From Capsulimonas corticalis (lineage in GTDB: Bacteria; Armatimonadota; Armatimonadia; Armatimonadales; Capsulimonadaceae), in contig NZ_AP025739.1 of NCBI RefSeq assembly GCF_003574315.2, positions 4,650,001-4,714,000 on the forward strand: a DNA stretch of 64,000 nt, given 5' to 3'. Numbering within the stretch: position 1 is the stretch's first letter; each line of letters begins with the position of its first letter. Below, piece by piece: positions 16,495 through 23,950 of the stretch. The position numbers were made by a program, and so were the translations under genes. The notes beneath the pieces are model-generated. The model saw only the letters and a list, made by a program, of their open reading frames with translations, made no database searches and was not told the DNA's origin.

Positions 16495-16522
16495 AGTTTT
16501 TGGCCGAAATAAATCGCCGCTG
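16495..16522. repeat. left target-site duplication of the IS element
   Basis: 28 bases identical to 17948-17975 in direct orientation, beginning AGTTTTTGGCC and ending CGCCGCTG. The long duplication is characteristic of IS1202-type elements. Because the first base could also belong to the terminal repeat, the true length may be 27. Confidence 0.85.
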
Positions 16523-16590
16523 TTGTTACTGTTCCGCGAATATGTCCTCCTTAAGTGTTCTGCGATTATGTCCTCGTCGAACCTTAAGGA

Positions 16591-17892
16591 ATGGAGATAT
16601 TGACGTTGACTGTCTCGGAACAAAGAACCATCGATCTGCTTACTCGACTGGCAGCTCACCAGATCACCGTGGAGCGAACGGCAGAGCTTCTTGGGCTCTC
16701 TTCTCGTCAGGTCCAGCGCAAGCTTAAACGCTTTCTGGCCGAAGGAGTAAGTGCGATCCCACACGGCAATCGCCGCCGAAAGCCGCATAATATCCTCGAT
16801 CCAGACACACGGACACGGGTCCTTGCTCTGACCAGCACCGGCGGACCCTATCATGGGTTCAATGTTTGCCACACGCGCGACTTGCTGGCCGCTAACGATG
16901 ACATCCAAATCGGGCGTTCCACCTTGCACAAGCTTCTTCACCCCAAAGCTCCCCCAGAGGTTAAGGATGCGAAACCTGCGCGTGGTGTGGTGCGTCGCCG
17001 ACGCTTGCGCAAAGCCGCTTCGGGCATGATGGTGCAGATTGATGGCTCCCCCCACGATTGGCTCGAAGGACGCGGGCCTCGCCTGTGCTTGATGGGCGCC
17101 ATCGATGACGCCGACAACCATGTCCTGCATGCCCATTTTCGTCCGAACGAAGATGCTGCTGGTTATCTCTGGATGTTCCGAGCGATTGCCATCGAGTATG
17201 GCCTGCCCGCCAGCTACTACCATGACAAACACACCATCTTGAGATCGCCCAAAAAGGCCACGATCGAGGACGAACTGGCCGGACAGATCCCCATGAGCCA
17301 TGTCCAGAAAGTACTCCATGACCTGGGCGTCGAGAGCATCGCCGCCCATTCCCCGCAAGCCAAGGGTCGGATCGAGCGGCTCTGGAGCACCTTTCAAGAC
17401 CGGCTCGTCAAAGAAATGCGTTTGGCGGGTATCTCGACGATGGAGCAGGCGAATGCATTCTTGCCGGCGTTCATCGCAAAACACAATGCTCAGTTCGGCA
17501 TCGAGGCGGCCGATCCCAACTCGGCGTTCATTGCTCTGGAACCCGGTTTTGATCTGGACTACTATTTCAGCATCCAGGAAACTCGCACCGTCAAGGCGGA
17601 CCACACGCTGAGTTTCGAGGGCAAAGTCTACCAGATTACCGCTGCCTCGCGAAGCCGCTCGCTGGCGGGCCAAAAAGTGAGCGCTCGAGTAAATCCCGAA
17701 GGCCAGCTTCACCTCTACGATGGGAAAAGACGGCTCGATTATCGCCTTGCGTCTGCCGCGCCAGCGAAGGCAAAGCCCGTACAACCCTCACCCGAAGCTC
17801 CGAAATCTCCACTCGAAACTCCGAAATCTCAGCCCTGCGATCCAGCCGCCGCTGTTAGAAAAAGAGCCTGGCTTCATACGGCGTCCCCCTAA
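16591..17892 (+). CDS. IS1202-like transposase
   Basis: 433 residues. An N-terminal helix-turn-helix (RTAELLGLSSRQVQRKLKRF) is followed by a DDE integrase-type core. The probable catalytic residues are Asp in MVQIDGSPHDWLEG, Asp in SYYHDKHT and Glu in AKGRIERLWSTFQ. The C-terminus (VKADHTLSFEGKVYQI) resembles the beta-rich domain of ISNCY/Mu-like transposases, and the last ~40 residues are Pro/Ala-rich. The start ATG 16591 lies just inside the left inverted repeat; an upstream start is less likely. The gene is full length with no frameshift. A long open frame on the opposite strand is only its antisense shadow. Confidence 0.88.
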   Translation: MEILTLTVSEQRTIDLLTRLAAHQITVERTAELLGLSSRQVQRKLKRFLAEGVSAIPHGNRRRKPHNILDPDTRTRVLALTSTGGPYHGFNVCHTRDLLAANDDIQIGRSTLHKLLHPKAPPEVKDAKPARGVVRRRRLRKAASGMMVQIDGSPHDWLEGRGPRLCLMGAIDDADNHVLHAHFRPNEDAAGYLWMFRAIAIEYGLPASYYHDKHTILRSPKKATIEDELAGQIPMSHVQKVLHDLGVESIAAHSPQAKGRIERLWSTFQDRLVKEMRLAGISTMEQANAFLPAFIAKHNAQFGIEAADPNSAFIALEPGFDLDYYFSIQETRTVKADHTLSFEGKVYQITAASRSRSLAGQKVSARVNPEGQLHLYDGKRRLDYRLASAAPAKAKPVQPSPEAPKSPLETPKSQPCDPAAAVRKRAWLHTASP

Positions 17893-17947
17893 CACAAAAT
17901 GGACAAAATCGCAGAACACTTAGCGGACATTATCGCGGAGCAGGAAC

Positions 17948-17975
17948 AGTTTTTGGCCGAAATAAATCGCCGCTG
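17948..17975. repeat. right target-site duplication of the IS element
   Basis: Direct copy of 16495-16522, starting right after the right inverted repeat. Confidence 0.85.
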
Positions 17976-18011
17976 CGCGTAAGTCTTTAAAGCAAATGGG
18001 AGTTCATAAGA

Positions 18012-18116
18012 ATCGCGGATGTAAAATCCACGTCTGGGAAGCCTTCGGCTAATTGTCCGTCCGGCACGGACGGTTAGGGCGAAGCCCTTCCCAGGCGTGG
18101 GTTTTATACCCGCGAT
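18012..18116. repeat. 105-bp imperfect palindrome
   Basis: Both halves can pair almost throughout: TCGCGGATGTAAAATCCACG at the left against the GGGTTTTATACCCGCGA segment at the right, CTGGGAAGCCTTCGGC against GAAGCCCTTCCCAG, and GTCCGT against ACGGAC at the centre. It lies between the IS element and the 3' end of the GH43 gene. There is no coding potential. It could be a non-autonomous repeat, or a transcript-end hairpin for the GH43 gene. The remaining bases of 17976-18143 hold nothing recognised. Confidence 0.6.
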
Positions 18117-18143
18117 CCATTTATTATGAGAAACGGAGAGAAG

Positions 18144-19559
18144 CTACGGCGCCGCGATGTACCATTTCTGATTGGAGCCGCCGTTGTAGGCCCAGAGGTC
18201 GAGCTGTAAGCCTTTCGTGGAGCTGGAGCCGGGAACGTCAATGACGCTCGTGCCGTTGCCGCTGCCGTTCATGGTGGCGAGAACGTAAGAGCCGTCGCTG
18301 GCGCGGTATATCTTGTATTGCTGGCATGTTCCGGCCCAGTAGGCGTATAGATCGAGCGCCGTTCCGTTGGCGTTGGAGCAATTGAGCGCGTCAAGCGCCA
18401 GGCCGCCGTTGGCGCAGGTAATCTCATAGATCCCCCAGCCAAGCTGGTGGAATACCCATTGCTGGCAGTTCAGCCCCGTATAGGTGTTTTGCGCGACCGC
18501 CTGCCCCGAAACCCCCGTGCAGCCCCAGTCATCCCACGCCAATCCGTTGGCCTGGCTGGTGACTTTGTATGTTCCGTTCGCGATCCAATCCGGAGACATA
18601 TAAGGCCACCCGCTGCTCCAGGTGAGATGCGAGACGGCAAGTCTTGGGTACCCGTTGCTGTTTGCGTCCACATAGTGATAGGACGCATACTCCGCGCCGC
18701 CATCGTTCAAGTATCCAAAGTGCCCTGGACCGATACACGGAGAGGAGCTGCCGATAAATACCGTGTTCCCGGTAAATCCGCCCGAGGGGCTGGTCGATCG
18801 GGCGACGCTGACATAATACGTGCTGCTCGTACCGTTACAGCATGACCCACGGTTGTAGAACACATAGTAGTATCCGCCGTGGTACACCATGTACGAGGCT
18901 TCGGCGTCGGAGATATTCACGATGTTGTATTTCGTGGAGTTGAGAAGCTTGCCGGTGGATGCGTTGAGCTGGGCGTCGTAAATTCCGTTGTTCCACGATC
19001 CCCAGGTAATCCAGTAGTTGCCGCTGGCGTCCTTGAACATCGAAGGATCGATGGCGTTATACGCGCTGCTGCTGTTGGAGGACACCACCACGCCCTGATC
19101 GGTCCATGTGCTGAGGTCGCTGCTCGTCGCCACCCCGATCACTGAGACTTTCGATCCAAAGGTGGAGCAGGAGTAGTACAGATAGTATTTTCCGCCCATG
19201 TAAATCAGATCGGGCGCCCAGAAGTAGCCGCTGAAGCCGGAGACATAGCTCTGGATCCAGCTCGGGCCGTTGCCGCTGCCGAAAATCGAAGAGACGGTGG
19301 TCCAGTTGACGAGGTCGGTGGACGTCTTATGCGTGATGCCCTGGCCGTCCCCAAAGACATGATAGGTGCTTCCCACCTTGACGATGGTGGATGGATCGAA
19401 AATACCGTCGTCGCCCTCCATTGCCCACGCGCCTCCGCATGCAAAGGCTGCCGTCATCAATAGCACTAGCACAGTGGCGGCGCGCCGAATCGATTTCCCG
19501 CAGCAGTGGCGGGAGATCCCCTCGATCGCTTCGTTGACGTATCCTGAAATAGCGTTCAT
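18144..19559 (-). CDS. GH43 arabinanase-like enzyme with ricin-type lectin domain
   Basis: 471 residues from ATG 19559, which has AAAGGATG upstream. A late signal peptide (TVLVLLMTAAFACGGAWA, ~residues 29-46) precedes a GH43 five-bladed propeller. The three acidic residues are visible: Asp55 in GIFDPSTIV, Asp171 in AIDPSMFKD and Glu220 in SDAEASYMV. WAPDLIYMGGKYYLYYS is typical of endo-1,5-alpha-L-arabinanases. Residues ~335-471 form a ricin B/CBM13 carbohydrate-binding domain (GLNCQQWVFHQLG; SNQKWYIAAP). The enzyme is secreted and probably attacks plant arabinan. Its own regulated promoter lies upstream with repeat sites. Confidence 0.87.
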   Translation of the reverse strand: MNAISGYVNEAIEGISRHCCGKSIRRAATVLVLLMTAAFACGGAWAMEGDDGIFDPSTIVKVGSTYHVFGDGQGITHKTSTDLVNWTTVSSIFGSGNGPSWIQSYVSGFSGYFWAPDLIYMGGKYYLYYSCSTFGSKVSVIGVATSSDLSTWTDQGVVVSSNSSSAYNAIDPSMFKDASGNYWITWGSWNNGIYDAQLNASTGKLLNSTKYNIVNISDAEASYMVYHGGYYYVFYNRGSCCNGTSSTYYVSVARSTSPSGGFTGNTVFIGSSSPCIGPGHFGYLNDGGAEYASYHYVDANSNGYPRLAVSHLTWSSGWPYMSPDWIANGTYKVTSQANGLAWDDWGCTGVSGQAVAQNTYTGLNCQQWVFHQLGWGIYEITCANGGLALDALNCSNANGTALDLYAYWAGTCQQYKIYRASDGSYVLATMNGSGNGTSVIDVPGSSSTKGLQLDLWAYNGGSNQKWYIAAP

Positions 19560-19620
19560 GTCCCATCCTTTCTCAAATGGCCGGCGATGGCTCCTCTGAC
19601 GGATCAGTTCACAAGGTTTT

Positions 19621-19706
19621 ATTGCAATTGTGACAATAGAATCATTTGTGATTGAGCTCATGGCGGAGAGGAAACTCAATGCGAAAGTTCATATTGCAAT
19701 TGTTTC
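19621..19706. promoter_or_regulatory. paired ATTGCAATTGT sites in the GH43 leader
   Basis: ATTGCAATTGTnnCAA occurs at 19621-19636 (with GA in the gap, one terminal mismatch) and at 19693-19708. The two copies are 72 bp apart, downstream of the predicted GH43 transcription start. The palindromic CAATTG core suits a dimeric regulator and the spacing suits looping. The regulator is unknown. Confidence 0.4.
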
Positions 19707-19743
19707 AAATAAACCGATGTGTCTTCTGCCGCCCACGCAGTCC

Positions 19744-19772
19744 AGTATAACACAAAGCCCAAAGGTCGTCAA
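19744..19772 (-). promoter_or_regulatory. promoter of the GH43 gene
   Basis: On the minus strand TTGACG (19772-19767), a 17-nt spacer and TATACT (19749-19744). The start is expected near 19737. Confidence 0.6.
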
Positions 19773-19785
19773 TATCAATTTATTA

Positions 19786-19820
19786 CCTATATTACCAATT
19801 AATTATATTGGTAATATAGG
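19786..19820. promoter_or_regulatory. perfect 14-nt inverted repeat upstream of the GH43 promoter
   Basis: CCTATATTACCAAT (19786-19799) and ATTGGTAATATAGG (19807-19820) flank a 7-nt spacer. It lies 14 bp upstream of the GH43 -35 box and 49 bp after the padR stop. The lack of a T-tract argues against a simple terminator, so a regulator binding site is favoured. Confidence 0.5.
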
Positions 19821-19868
19821 CGCATTCCGCCATGAGTTGGAGGGTGGGGAGCGACGCGTGATTTGGGA

Positions 19869-20666
19869 TCAGCTGCGTTCGATCTCGCTCGCCGCGCGGT
19901 CGAGCGCGGCGGTGATGGCGGCGAGGGATTCGGGCGAAAGCTCGCCTTTGGACAGACGCACTTGAATGGCGGCGCGCAGGTTGTCCATGGCGCGTCCCAT
20001 TTCCGGCGCCGGAGGACCGCCGAAACGCATGCGCGCGCCCTCGATCCGGGCGCGTATCGCCTGTATCGCTTCGGCGTTGGCTTCGAGCGCGGCGCGGCCC
20101 TCATCGGTGACGCTGTAGAGCTTTTTGGTCGCCTGCGATTCGCTGGCGATCGATCCCGTTTCTTCCAGGAATGTCAGCGTGGGATAGATGACGCCCGGGC
20201 TTGGCGTATAGTGCCCGTTCATCATCTCTTCGATCGCCTTGATAATCTCGTAGCCATGCCGGGGCTGGACGGCGATAAGATCGAGGACGAGCCAGCGAAG
20301 ATCTCCCTGCTCTAAAGGCCGCTCCGGCCGGCCCGGCCCTCGGCCAAAACCGCCAAATCCATGGCGATCCCGTCCATGGCGTCCGCCGCCGCCTCGCCCT
20401 TCCCATCCGCTGCCAAACATGGCCCTCTCTCCTTCGTCGATCGTATCCGCGAAGTCTACCCGATCCTCGCCCGGCGTGTCGCCTGGACGAGACCCATCGC
20501 AGCCATACCGACCGCGTCCATGCGGTCCAAACCCGTGCGGCCCGAAGCCATGGAGGCCGAACCCACGCGGTCCAAAGCCACCGCGCCCGCCATGTCCGTG
20601 CTCCCGTCCGCCATGCATTCCCCGAGAATCCTGGTGTCTGCCCCCGTGATGTTGATGTCCGTACAT
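19869..20666 (-). CDS. PadR-family regulator with His/Gly-rich N-terminus
   Basis: 265 residues from ATG 20666; ATG 20699 is an alternative. The first ~100 residues are low-complexity, rich in His and Gly (MYGHQHHGGRHQ; GPHGFGPHGRGRYG), and could bind metal ions. The PadR winged helix follows at ~105-190: LRWLVLDLIAVQPRHGYEII, then TPSPGVIYPTLTFLEETGSI and KKLYSVTDEGRAAL. A helical dimerisation tail ends the protein. PadR proteins repress target genes until a ligand binds. A promoter with palindromes at its start point suggests autoregulation. The next gene upstream is the MFS transporter, about 150 bp away on the same strand. Confidence 0.85.
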   Translation of the reverse strand: MYGHQHHGGRHQDSRGMHGGREHGHGGRGGFGPRGFGLHGFGPHGFGPHGRGRYGCDGSRPGDTPGEDRVDFADTIDEGERAMFGSGWEGRGGGGRHGRDRHGFGGFGRGPGRPERPLEQGDLRWLVLDLIAVQPRHGYEIIKAIEEMMNGHYTPSPGVIYPTLTFLEETGSIASESQATKKLYSVTDEGRAALEANAEAIQAIRARIEGARMRFGGPPAPEMGRAMDNLRAAIQVRLSKGELSPESLAAITAALDRAASEIERS

Positions 20667-20726
20667 ATTTTCTTCTCTTTCTTCGGAGCTCTGCTCCATT
20701 TGGTCAATTGTATATGGATCTATCTG

Positions 20727-20760
20727 AGATATCTTTTAGACAAATCTTAGATATATCTAA
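20727..20760. promoter_or_regulatory. candidate PadR operator pair
   Basis: AGATATCT (20727-20734) and the perfect 14-nt palindrome TTAGATATATCTAA (20747-20760) lie around and just after the predicted padR transcription start near 20758. Binding by PadR is inferred. Confidence 0.5.
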
Positions 20761-20764
20761 TATG

Positions 20765-20793
20765 ATTATACACGCAGACGAATAAAAAAGCAA
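20765..20793 (-). promoter_or_regulatory. promoter of padR
   Basis: TTGCTT (20793-20788), a 17-nt spacer and TATAAT (20770-20765) on the minus strand. Confidence 0.6.
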
Positions 20794-20814
20794 GATGGAG
20801 AATTTTTTTTTGGC

Positions 20815-22110
20815 TTAGAGGACAGGGAGTTCTTGCGGAGTGAGAATTTGGTCGTCGAACCGGACCCGGATGCGGCCGGCGTCGAAGCGGACGCGCAGGT
20901 TTCGGTGTTTTGTCAGATAGAACAGGCCGACGATCGCGGCGGCAAAGCCCGAGGCGGCGCCGATGCAGAGCGCCCAGCGCGGGCCGAATGCATCCGCGAC
21001 GCGTCCAACAATGGGAGCGCCGATCGGGGTTCCGCCCAGAGCGATGGCGAGGAGGATCGCCATCACGCGGCCGCGCATGACGGGTTCGGTCGCGAGCTGC
21101 ACCGTGCTGATCGCGGTCGTGGTGAAGGTCTGCGCGGATACGCCGATGAGCGCGAGCGTGAGACCGAAGAGCCAGTAGCTAGGCATGACCGCCGCCAGCG
21201 CGAAGCCGAAGCCGAAGACTGCGGCGCCGGCGAGCAGCAGTTCGACCCGGGGCTTCTCTCGCCGGGCGGAGAGAAGCGCGCCGGTTACCGAGCCCACCGC
21301 CATGATCGACGTCAGCAGGCCGTATCGGCTCGCTCCCGCGTGAAACACGGTGACCGACATCGTGGAAATGAAGATCGGAAAGTTGACGCCGAATGTGCCG
21401 ATCAGAAATAGCATCAGAAGGATGGCTTTCAGATCCGGACGCTTCCAGACATAGCGGAAGCCTTCGGCGAGACCGCCGCGTGTTCGCGGCGCTTTATTGC
21501 CCCGATGGAGCTCATGGACGCGCAGAAGACAGAGCGAGACGATCACGGCGGCAAATGACGCGGCGTTGATCAGGAAGACCCACCCGGAGCCTACGTTGGC
21601 GATGAGGACGCCGGCGATGGCGGGGCCGATCATCCGCGCGGCGTTGAACGATGTGGAGTTCAGCGCCACCGCGTTCGACAGATCCGCCTCGCCGACCAGC
21701 TCCGAGACAAACGTCTGGCGCGCGGGCGCATCGAACGCGGTGACGCATCCCAGCAGAAGCGCGAACACATATACGTGCCACAGGTGGACAAGACCGGCGA
21801 CGGTCAGCAGCCCCAGCCCGAGCGCCAGGGTTCCCATCGCCGCCTGGGTGGCGATGAGCAGCTTCCGCCGGTCGAGATGATCGGCGGCGAACCCCGTCAG
21901 CGGCAGCAGGAGGACCTGTGGTCCGAACTGAAGCGCCATCACCACGCCGACGGCGGTGGCGTTGTGGTGCGTCAGCTGGGTGAGGACGACCCAGTCCTGG
22001 GCGGTGCGCTGCATCCATGTTCCCACATTGGACACGATCGCCCCGCCGGCCCACATACGGTAATTGAAGCTCGTCAGCGAGCGAAAGGCGCCGCGCATCG
22101 GGACGCTCAC
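20815..22110 (-). CDS. MFS transporter, EntS-like (MFS_3)
   Basis: 431 residues from GTG 22110. About twelve hydrophobic segments are visible. The N-terminus (FRSLTSFNYRMWAGGAIVSN, then GTWMQRTAQDWVVLTQLT) and the cytoplasmic loop GFAADHLDRRKLLIATQ are typical of the EntS/MFS_3 exporters. APARQTFVSELVG is the equivalent conserved loop after TM4. The substrate cannot be predicted. The start codon overlaps the stop of the isochorismatase-like gene (GTGA, 4 nt), so translation is probably coupled. With the MarR gene upstream this looks like a small inducible efflux or detoxification unit. Confidence 0.85.
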   Translation of the reverse strand: MSVPMRGAFRSLTSFNYRMWAGGAIVSNVGTWMQRTAQDWVVLTQLTHHNATAVGVVMALQFGPQVLLLPLTGFAADHLDRRKLLIATQAAMGTLALGLGLLTVAGLVHLWHVYVFALLLGCVTAFDAPARQTFVSELVGEADLSNAVALNSTSFNAARMIGPAIAGVLIANVGSGWVFLINAASFAAVIVSLCLLRVHELHRGNKAPRTRGGLAEGFRYVWKRPDLKAILLMLFLIGTFGVNFPIFISTMSVTVFHAGASRYGLLTSIMAVGSVTGALLSARREKPRVELLLAGAAVFGFGFALAAVMPSYWLFGLTLALIGVSAQTFTTTAISTVQLATEPVMRGRVMAILLAIALGGTPIGAPIVGRVADAFGPRWALCIGAASGFAAAIVGLFYLTKHRNLRVRFDAGRIRVRFDDQILTPQELPVL

Positions 22111-22670
22111 GCGCGGCTGCTTTCCAGCAGGTCGAGGATTTCCTGAGTCGTTCCCGTTTCGCCCAGCTTCGGAAAGATTCGGGTGACGCTGTTGATATGG
22201 GCGTCCATGTTCATGTCGGTCATGGCGTCCACGGCGAGGGTGACATGGAATCCGAGCTCATAGGCGCAGCGTGCGGTGGATTCGGCGCCGATGCTGGTGG
22301 CGACGCCGGCGACCACAACCTGAGTGACGCCCTGTTTCTTCAAATATTCCTCAAGATCCGTGTTGGTGAATGCTCCCCACGTTCGTTTGGTGACGGTGTG
22401 GTCCGTGGGCTGCTGGTTCAGTTCAGGGATGAGATCCGTCCATCCAGCGGGGAATTCTCCGCGATTGCGAGACTGTTCCGTCCGTCCCGGCGCTCCCGCA
22501 TCCACGTTGACGAGCGCCACCGGCAAACCCTTGCCGCGAAATGCGCTTACCAGCGCGCCGGCGTTTGTGATGACTTCGGCTATCGGGTGTACGGTCGGCA
22601 TGCCGACAACGCCTTTTTGCAGGTCAATGACGATCAGGGCGGTTTGAGGGTCGAGTGCTGTGAGAGGCAT
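22107..22670 (-). CDS. isochorismatase-like hydrolase lacking the usual nucleophile
   Basis: 187 residues from ATG 22670, with GGAAAG upstream. The cysteine-hydrolase fold is clear: TALIVIDLQKGVVGMPTVHP with the catalytic-triad Asp, then TVTKRTWGAFTNTDLEEYLK with the Lys. The nucleophile position, normally 'TdvCVesTAr', reads ATSIGAESTAR, so Gly replaces Cys; the only nearby Cys lies seven residues later in ARCAYELGF. A known subgroup shares the ATSIG sequence, so this is probably a lineage feature rather than damage. The reaction is unknown. It lies between marR and the MFS gene. Confidence 0.8.
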   Translation of the reverse strand: MPLTALDPQTALIVIDLQKGVVGMPTVHPIAEVITNAGALVSAFRGKGLPVALVNVDAGAPGRTEQSRNRGEFPAGWTDLIPELNQQPTDHTVTKRTWGAFTNTDLEEYLKKQGVTQVVVAGVATSIGAESTARCAYELGFHVTLAVDAMTDMNMDAHINSVTRIFPKLGETGTTQEILDLLESSRA

Positions 22671-22702
22671 GATGTTTCTTTCCGTGAGAGGAGTAACGTC
22701 GG

Positions 22703-23134
22703 TCAAGATTCCGCCAGGCGTTTGATGATCTCGCCGGCGTCGAACAGGGTTTTCTGCTCCTCGTCGTCGAGCTGGGCGATGGCGTGCGCCAGCCATGTCC
22801 GCTTCGCGTTCTGGCTGCTGCTGCGCACGGCCGCCCCTTCCGCAGTCAGCGCGATGTTCATTTGGCGTCCGTCAGTCGGGTGCGGCGCGCGCTCGACCAT
22901 CCCTAGCTCTTCCAGCGCCGCGATGGTGGCGCCCATCGACTGCGGTTTCATGCCCTCCGCGCGCGCCAGATCGGCGATTGTGGCCGGCCCGTGCCGGTCC
23001 AGGCGCGCCATCACCATCGCCTGTGTCCAGGAGAGGTCATAGGCGCCTCCCGCCGCGCGCGCGCGGCGCACTAAGAGGCCAATTGCTTGAGCGAAATCGA
23101 TGACAGCGGTATCGAAGGGTGGTTGGGGCGTCAT
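22703..23134 (-). CDS. MarR-family transcriptional regulator
   Basis: 143 residues from ATG 23134, chosen because the promoter -10 box ends six bases before it. The winged helix reads LSWTQAMVMARLDRHGPATI, then ADLARAEGMKPQSMGATIAA and LEELGMVERAPHPTDGRQMN, where the Asp-x-Arg wing motif is clear. MarR proteins are dimeric repressors released by small phenolic or drug-like ligands. Three tandem palindromes cover its -35 box and indicate autoregulation, probably with the downstream isochorismatase-like and MFS genes in one transcript. Confidence 0.88.
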   Translation of the reverse strand: MTPQPPFDTAVIDFAQAIGLLVRRARAAGGAYDLSWTQAMVMARLDRHGPATIADLARAEGMKPQSMGATIAALEELGMVERAPHPTDGRQMNIALTAEGAAVRSSSQNAKRTWLAHAIAQLDDEEQKTLFDAGEIIKRLAES

Positions 23135-23140
23135 GGAGAG

Positions 23141-23170
23141 AGTATACAATATAAAAAGCCAAACTTGCAA
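23141..23170 (-). promoter_or_regulatory. leaderless promoter of marR
   Basis: TTGCAA (23170-23165), an 18-nt spacer and TATACT (23146-23141) on the minus strand. Six bases then separate the -10 box from ATG 23134, so the first base of the start codon is the expected +1. Confidence 0.7.
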
Positions 23171-23197
23171 GTTTATCTTGCAAGTTTATCTTGCAAG
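23164..23197. promoter_or_regulatory. three tandem CTTGCAAG palindromes (MarR operators)
   Basis: CTTGCAAG occurs at 23164-23171, 23177-23184 and 23190-23197 with an exact 13-bp period, each followed by TTT. The first covers the marR -35 box. Bound MarR would block RNA polymerase. The 13-bp period puts successive sites on rotated faces of the helix. Confidence 0.7.
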
Positions 23198-23338
23198 TTT
23201 GGCTTCTGAAATCGAATAGGGAGTGAGAATGCGGCTTTTAAAGCAGGGACAGCAACGCGGCCTTCACCAGCCCGAGGCAGGTGAAATACCACCAGTATGA
23301 TTTTTTGCGGATTGCTCGCATGGGCGATTGAGCCTTTC

Positions 23339-23950
23339 CTACAACCGCGCCTGGCGCGCGTCGGCGATCTGGCCCGCCAGCGTCCGGCACAGTTTTTTCA
23401 TGATATTCCGCGAAAAATCGTCCGGCGCATTCTCCAGACCTTTCTGGGCGTAGGGCAGGGCGTCGGCCGGGCGGTGGGCGTTTGCGGCGAGGAGCATCGC
23501 CATTTGCCGATCGAGCTCGTAGTCCTTGGGGTTTTGGGCGATGCCTTTTTTGAGGACCGCCACGCCTTCGTTGATATGACCGGTGCGCGGCAGGATCGTG
23601 CCGCCCATGATGTAGTACGCCTCGACGAAGTGCGGGTCCAGCGCGATGATCGTTTTGAGCATCGGCAGAAGGCTCTCGTTTTTGGACCAATCGCCGCCGT
23701 CGGCGATGTGCTGGTGGTGGTAATGGTCGACCACCTTCATCCAGAGGAGATTCGCGGCGACGGAGCGGAACTGGCCGGCGGCCATCGCCACGGAGCCGCT
23801 GGTGTCCTTGCCGATCGCCGACTGCAAATAGCCTTCCCGAACCGCTGTCGGCATGGAGGCGGCGTCGAAGGATCCCGCCGCGACCAGCAGCAGGCAGGCG
23901 GTCGCGAGGGCGCGCGCGAGGCGGCGCTTCGGTTTACGCCTTTGACGCAT
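23339..23950 (-). CDS. TPR-like exported protein linked to the ABC operon
   Basis: 203 residues. A basic N-terminus and a hydrophobic stretch (ARALATACLLLVAAGSFDAA) suggest a signal peptide or anchor. After it, ALDPHFVEAYYIMGGTILPR, VLKKGIAQNPKDYELDRQMA and ALPYAQKGLENAPDDFSRNI form two to three tetratricopeptide-like repeats. The start overlaps the preceding small membrane protein by 17 nt, so it belongs to the ABC-2 operon (26040 to 23339). A role as scaffold or partner of that transporter is inferred. No enzymatic motif was seen. Confidence 0.7.
   Translation of the reverse strand: MRQRRKPKRRLARALATACLLLVAAGSFDAASMPTAVREGYLQSAIGKDTSGSVAMAAGQFRSVAANLLWMKVVDHYHHQHIADGGDWSKNESLLPMLKTIIALDPHFVEAYYIMGGTILPRTGHINEGVAVLKKGIAQNPKDYELDRQMAMLLAANAHRPADALPYAQKGLENAPDDFSRNIMKKLCRTLAGQIADARQARL

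Larger units (their letters stand above)
16495..17975 (+). mobile_element. intact IS1202-like (ISNCY) insertion sequence with its target duplication
   Basis: The span includes the 28-bp direct repeats at both ends. Inside them are imperfect inverted repeats. The left end reads TGTTACTGTTCCGCGAATAT and the right end, reverse-complemented, TGTTCCTGCTCCGCGATAAT. Both continue with a GTGTTCTGCGAT block about 30 nt in. One transposase gene fills the element. The undamaged duplication and open frame suggest a recent insertion. Confidence 0.85.
19560..19868. other. 309-bp regulatory gap between GH43 and PadR genes
   Basis: No gene. The stretch is AT-rich compared with its neighbours. It holds the GH43 promoter, a long leader (~178 nt) with two ATTGCAATTGT sites, and a perfect 14-nt inverted repeat. 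Confidence 0.7.

Noticed and set aside
16492-17784. Long open frame on the minus strand opposite the IS transposase
   Set aside because: It mirrors the transposase gene exactly, has no family resemblance or ribosome-binding site, and the plus-strand frame has clear DDE motifs.
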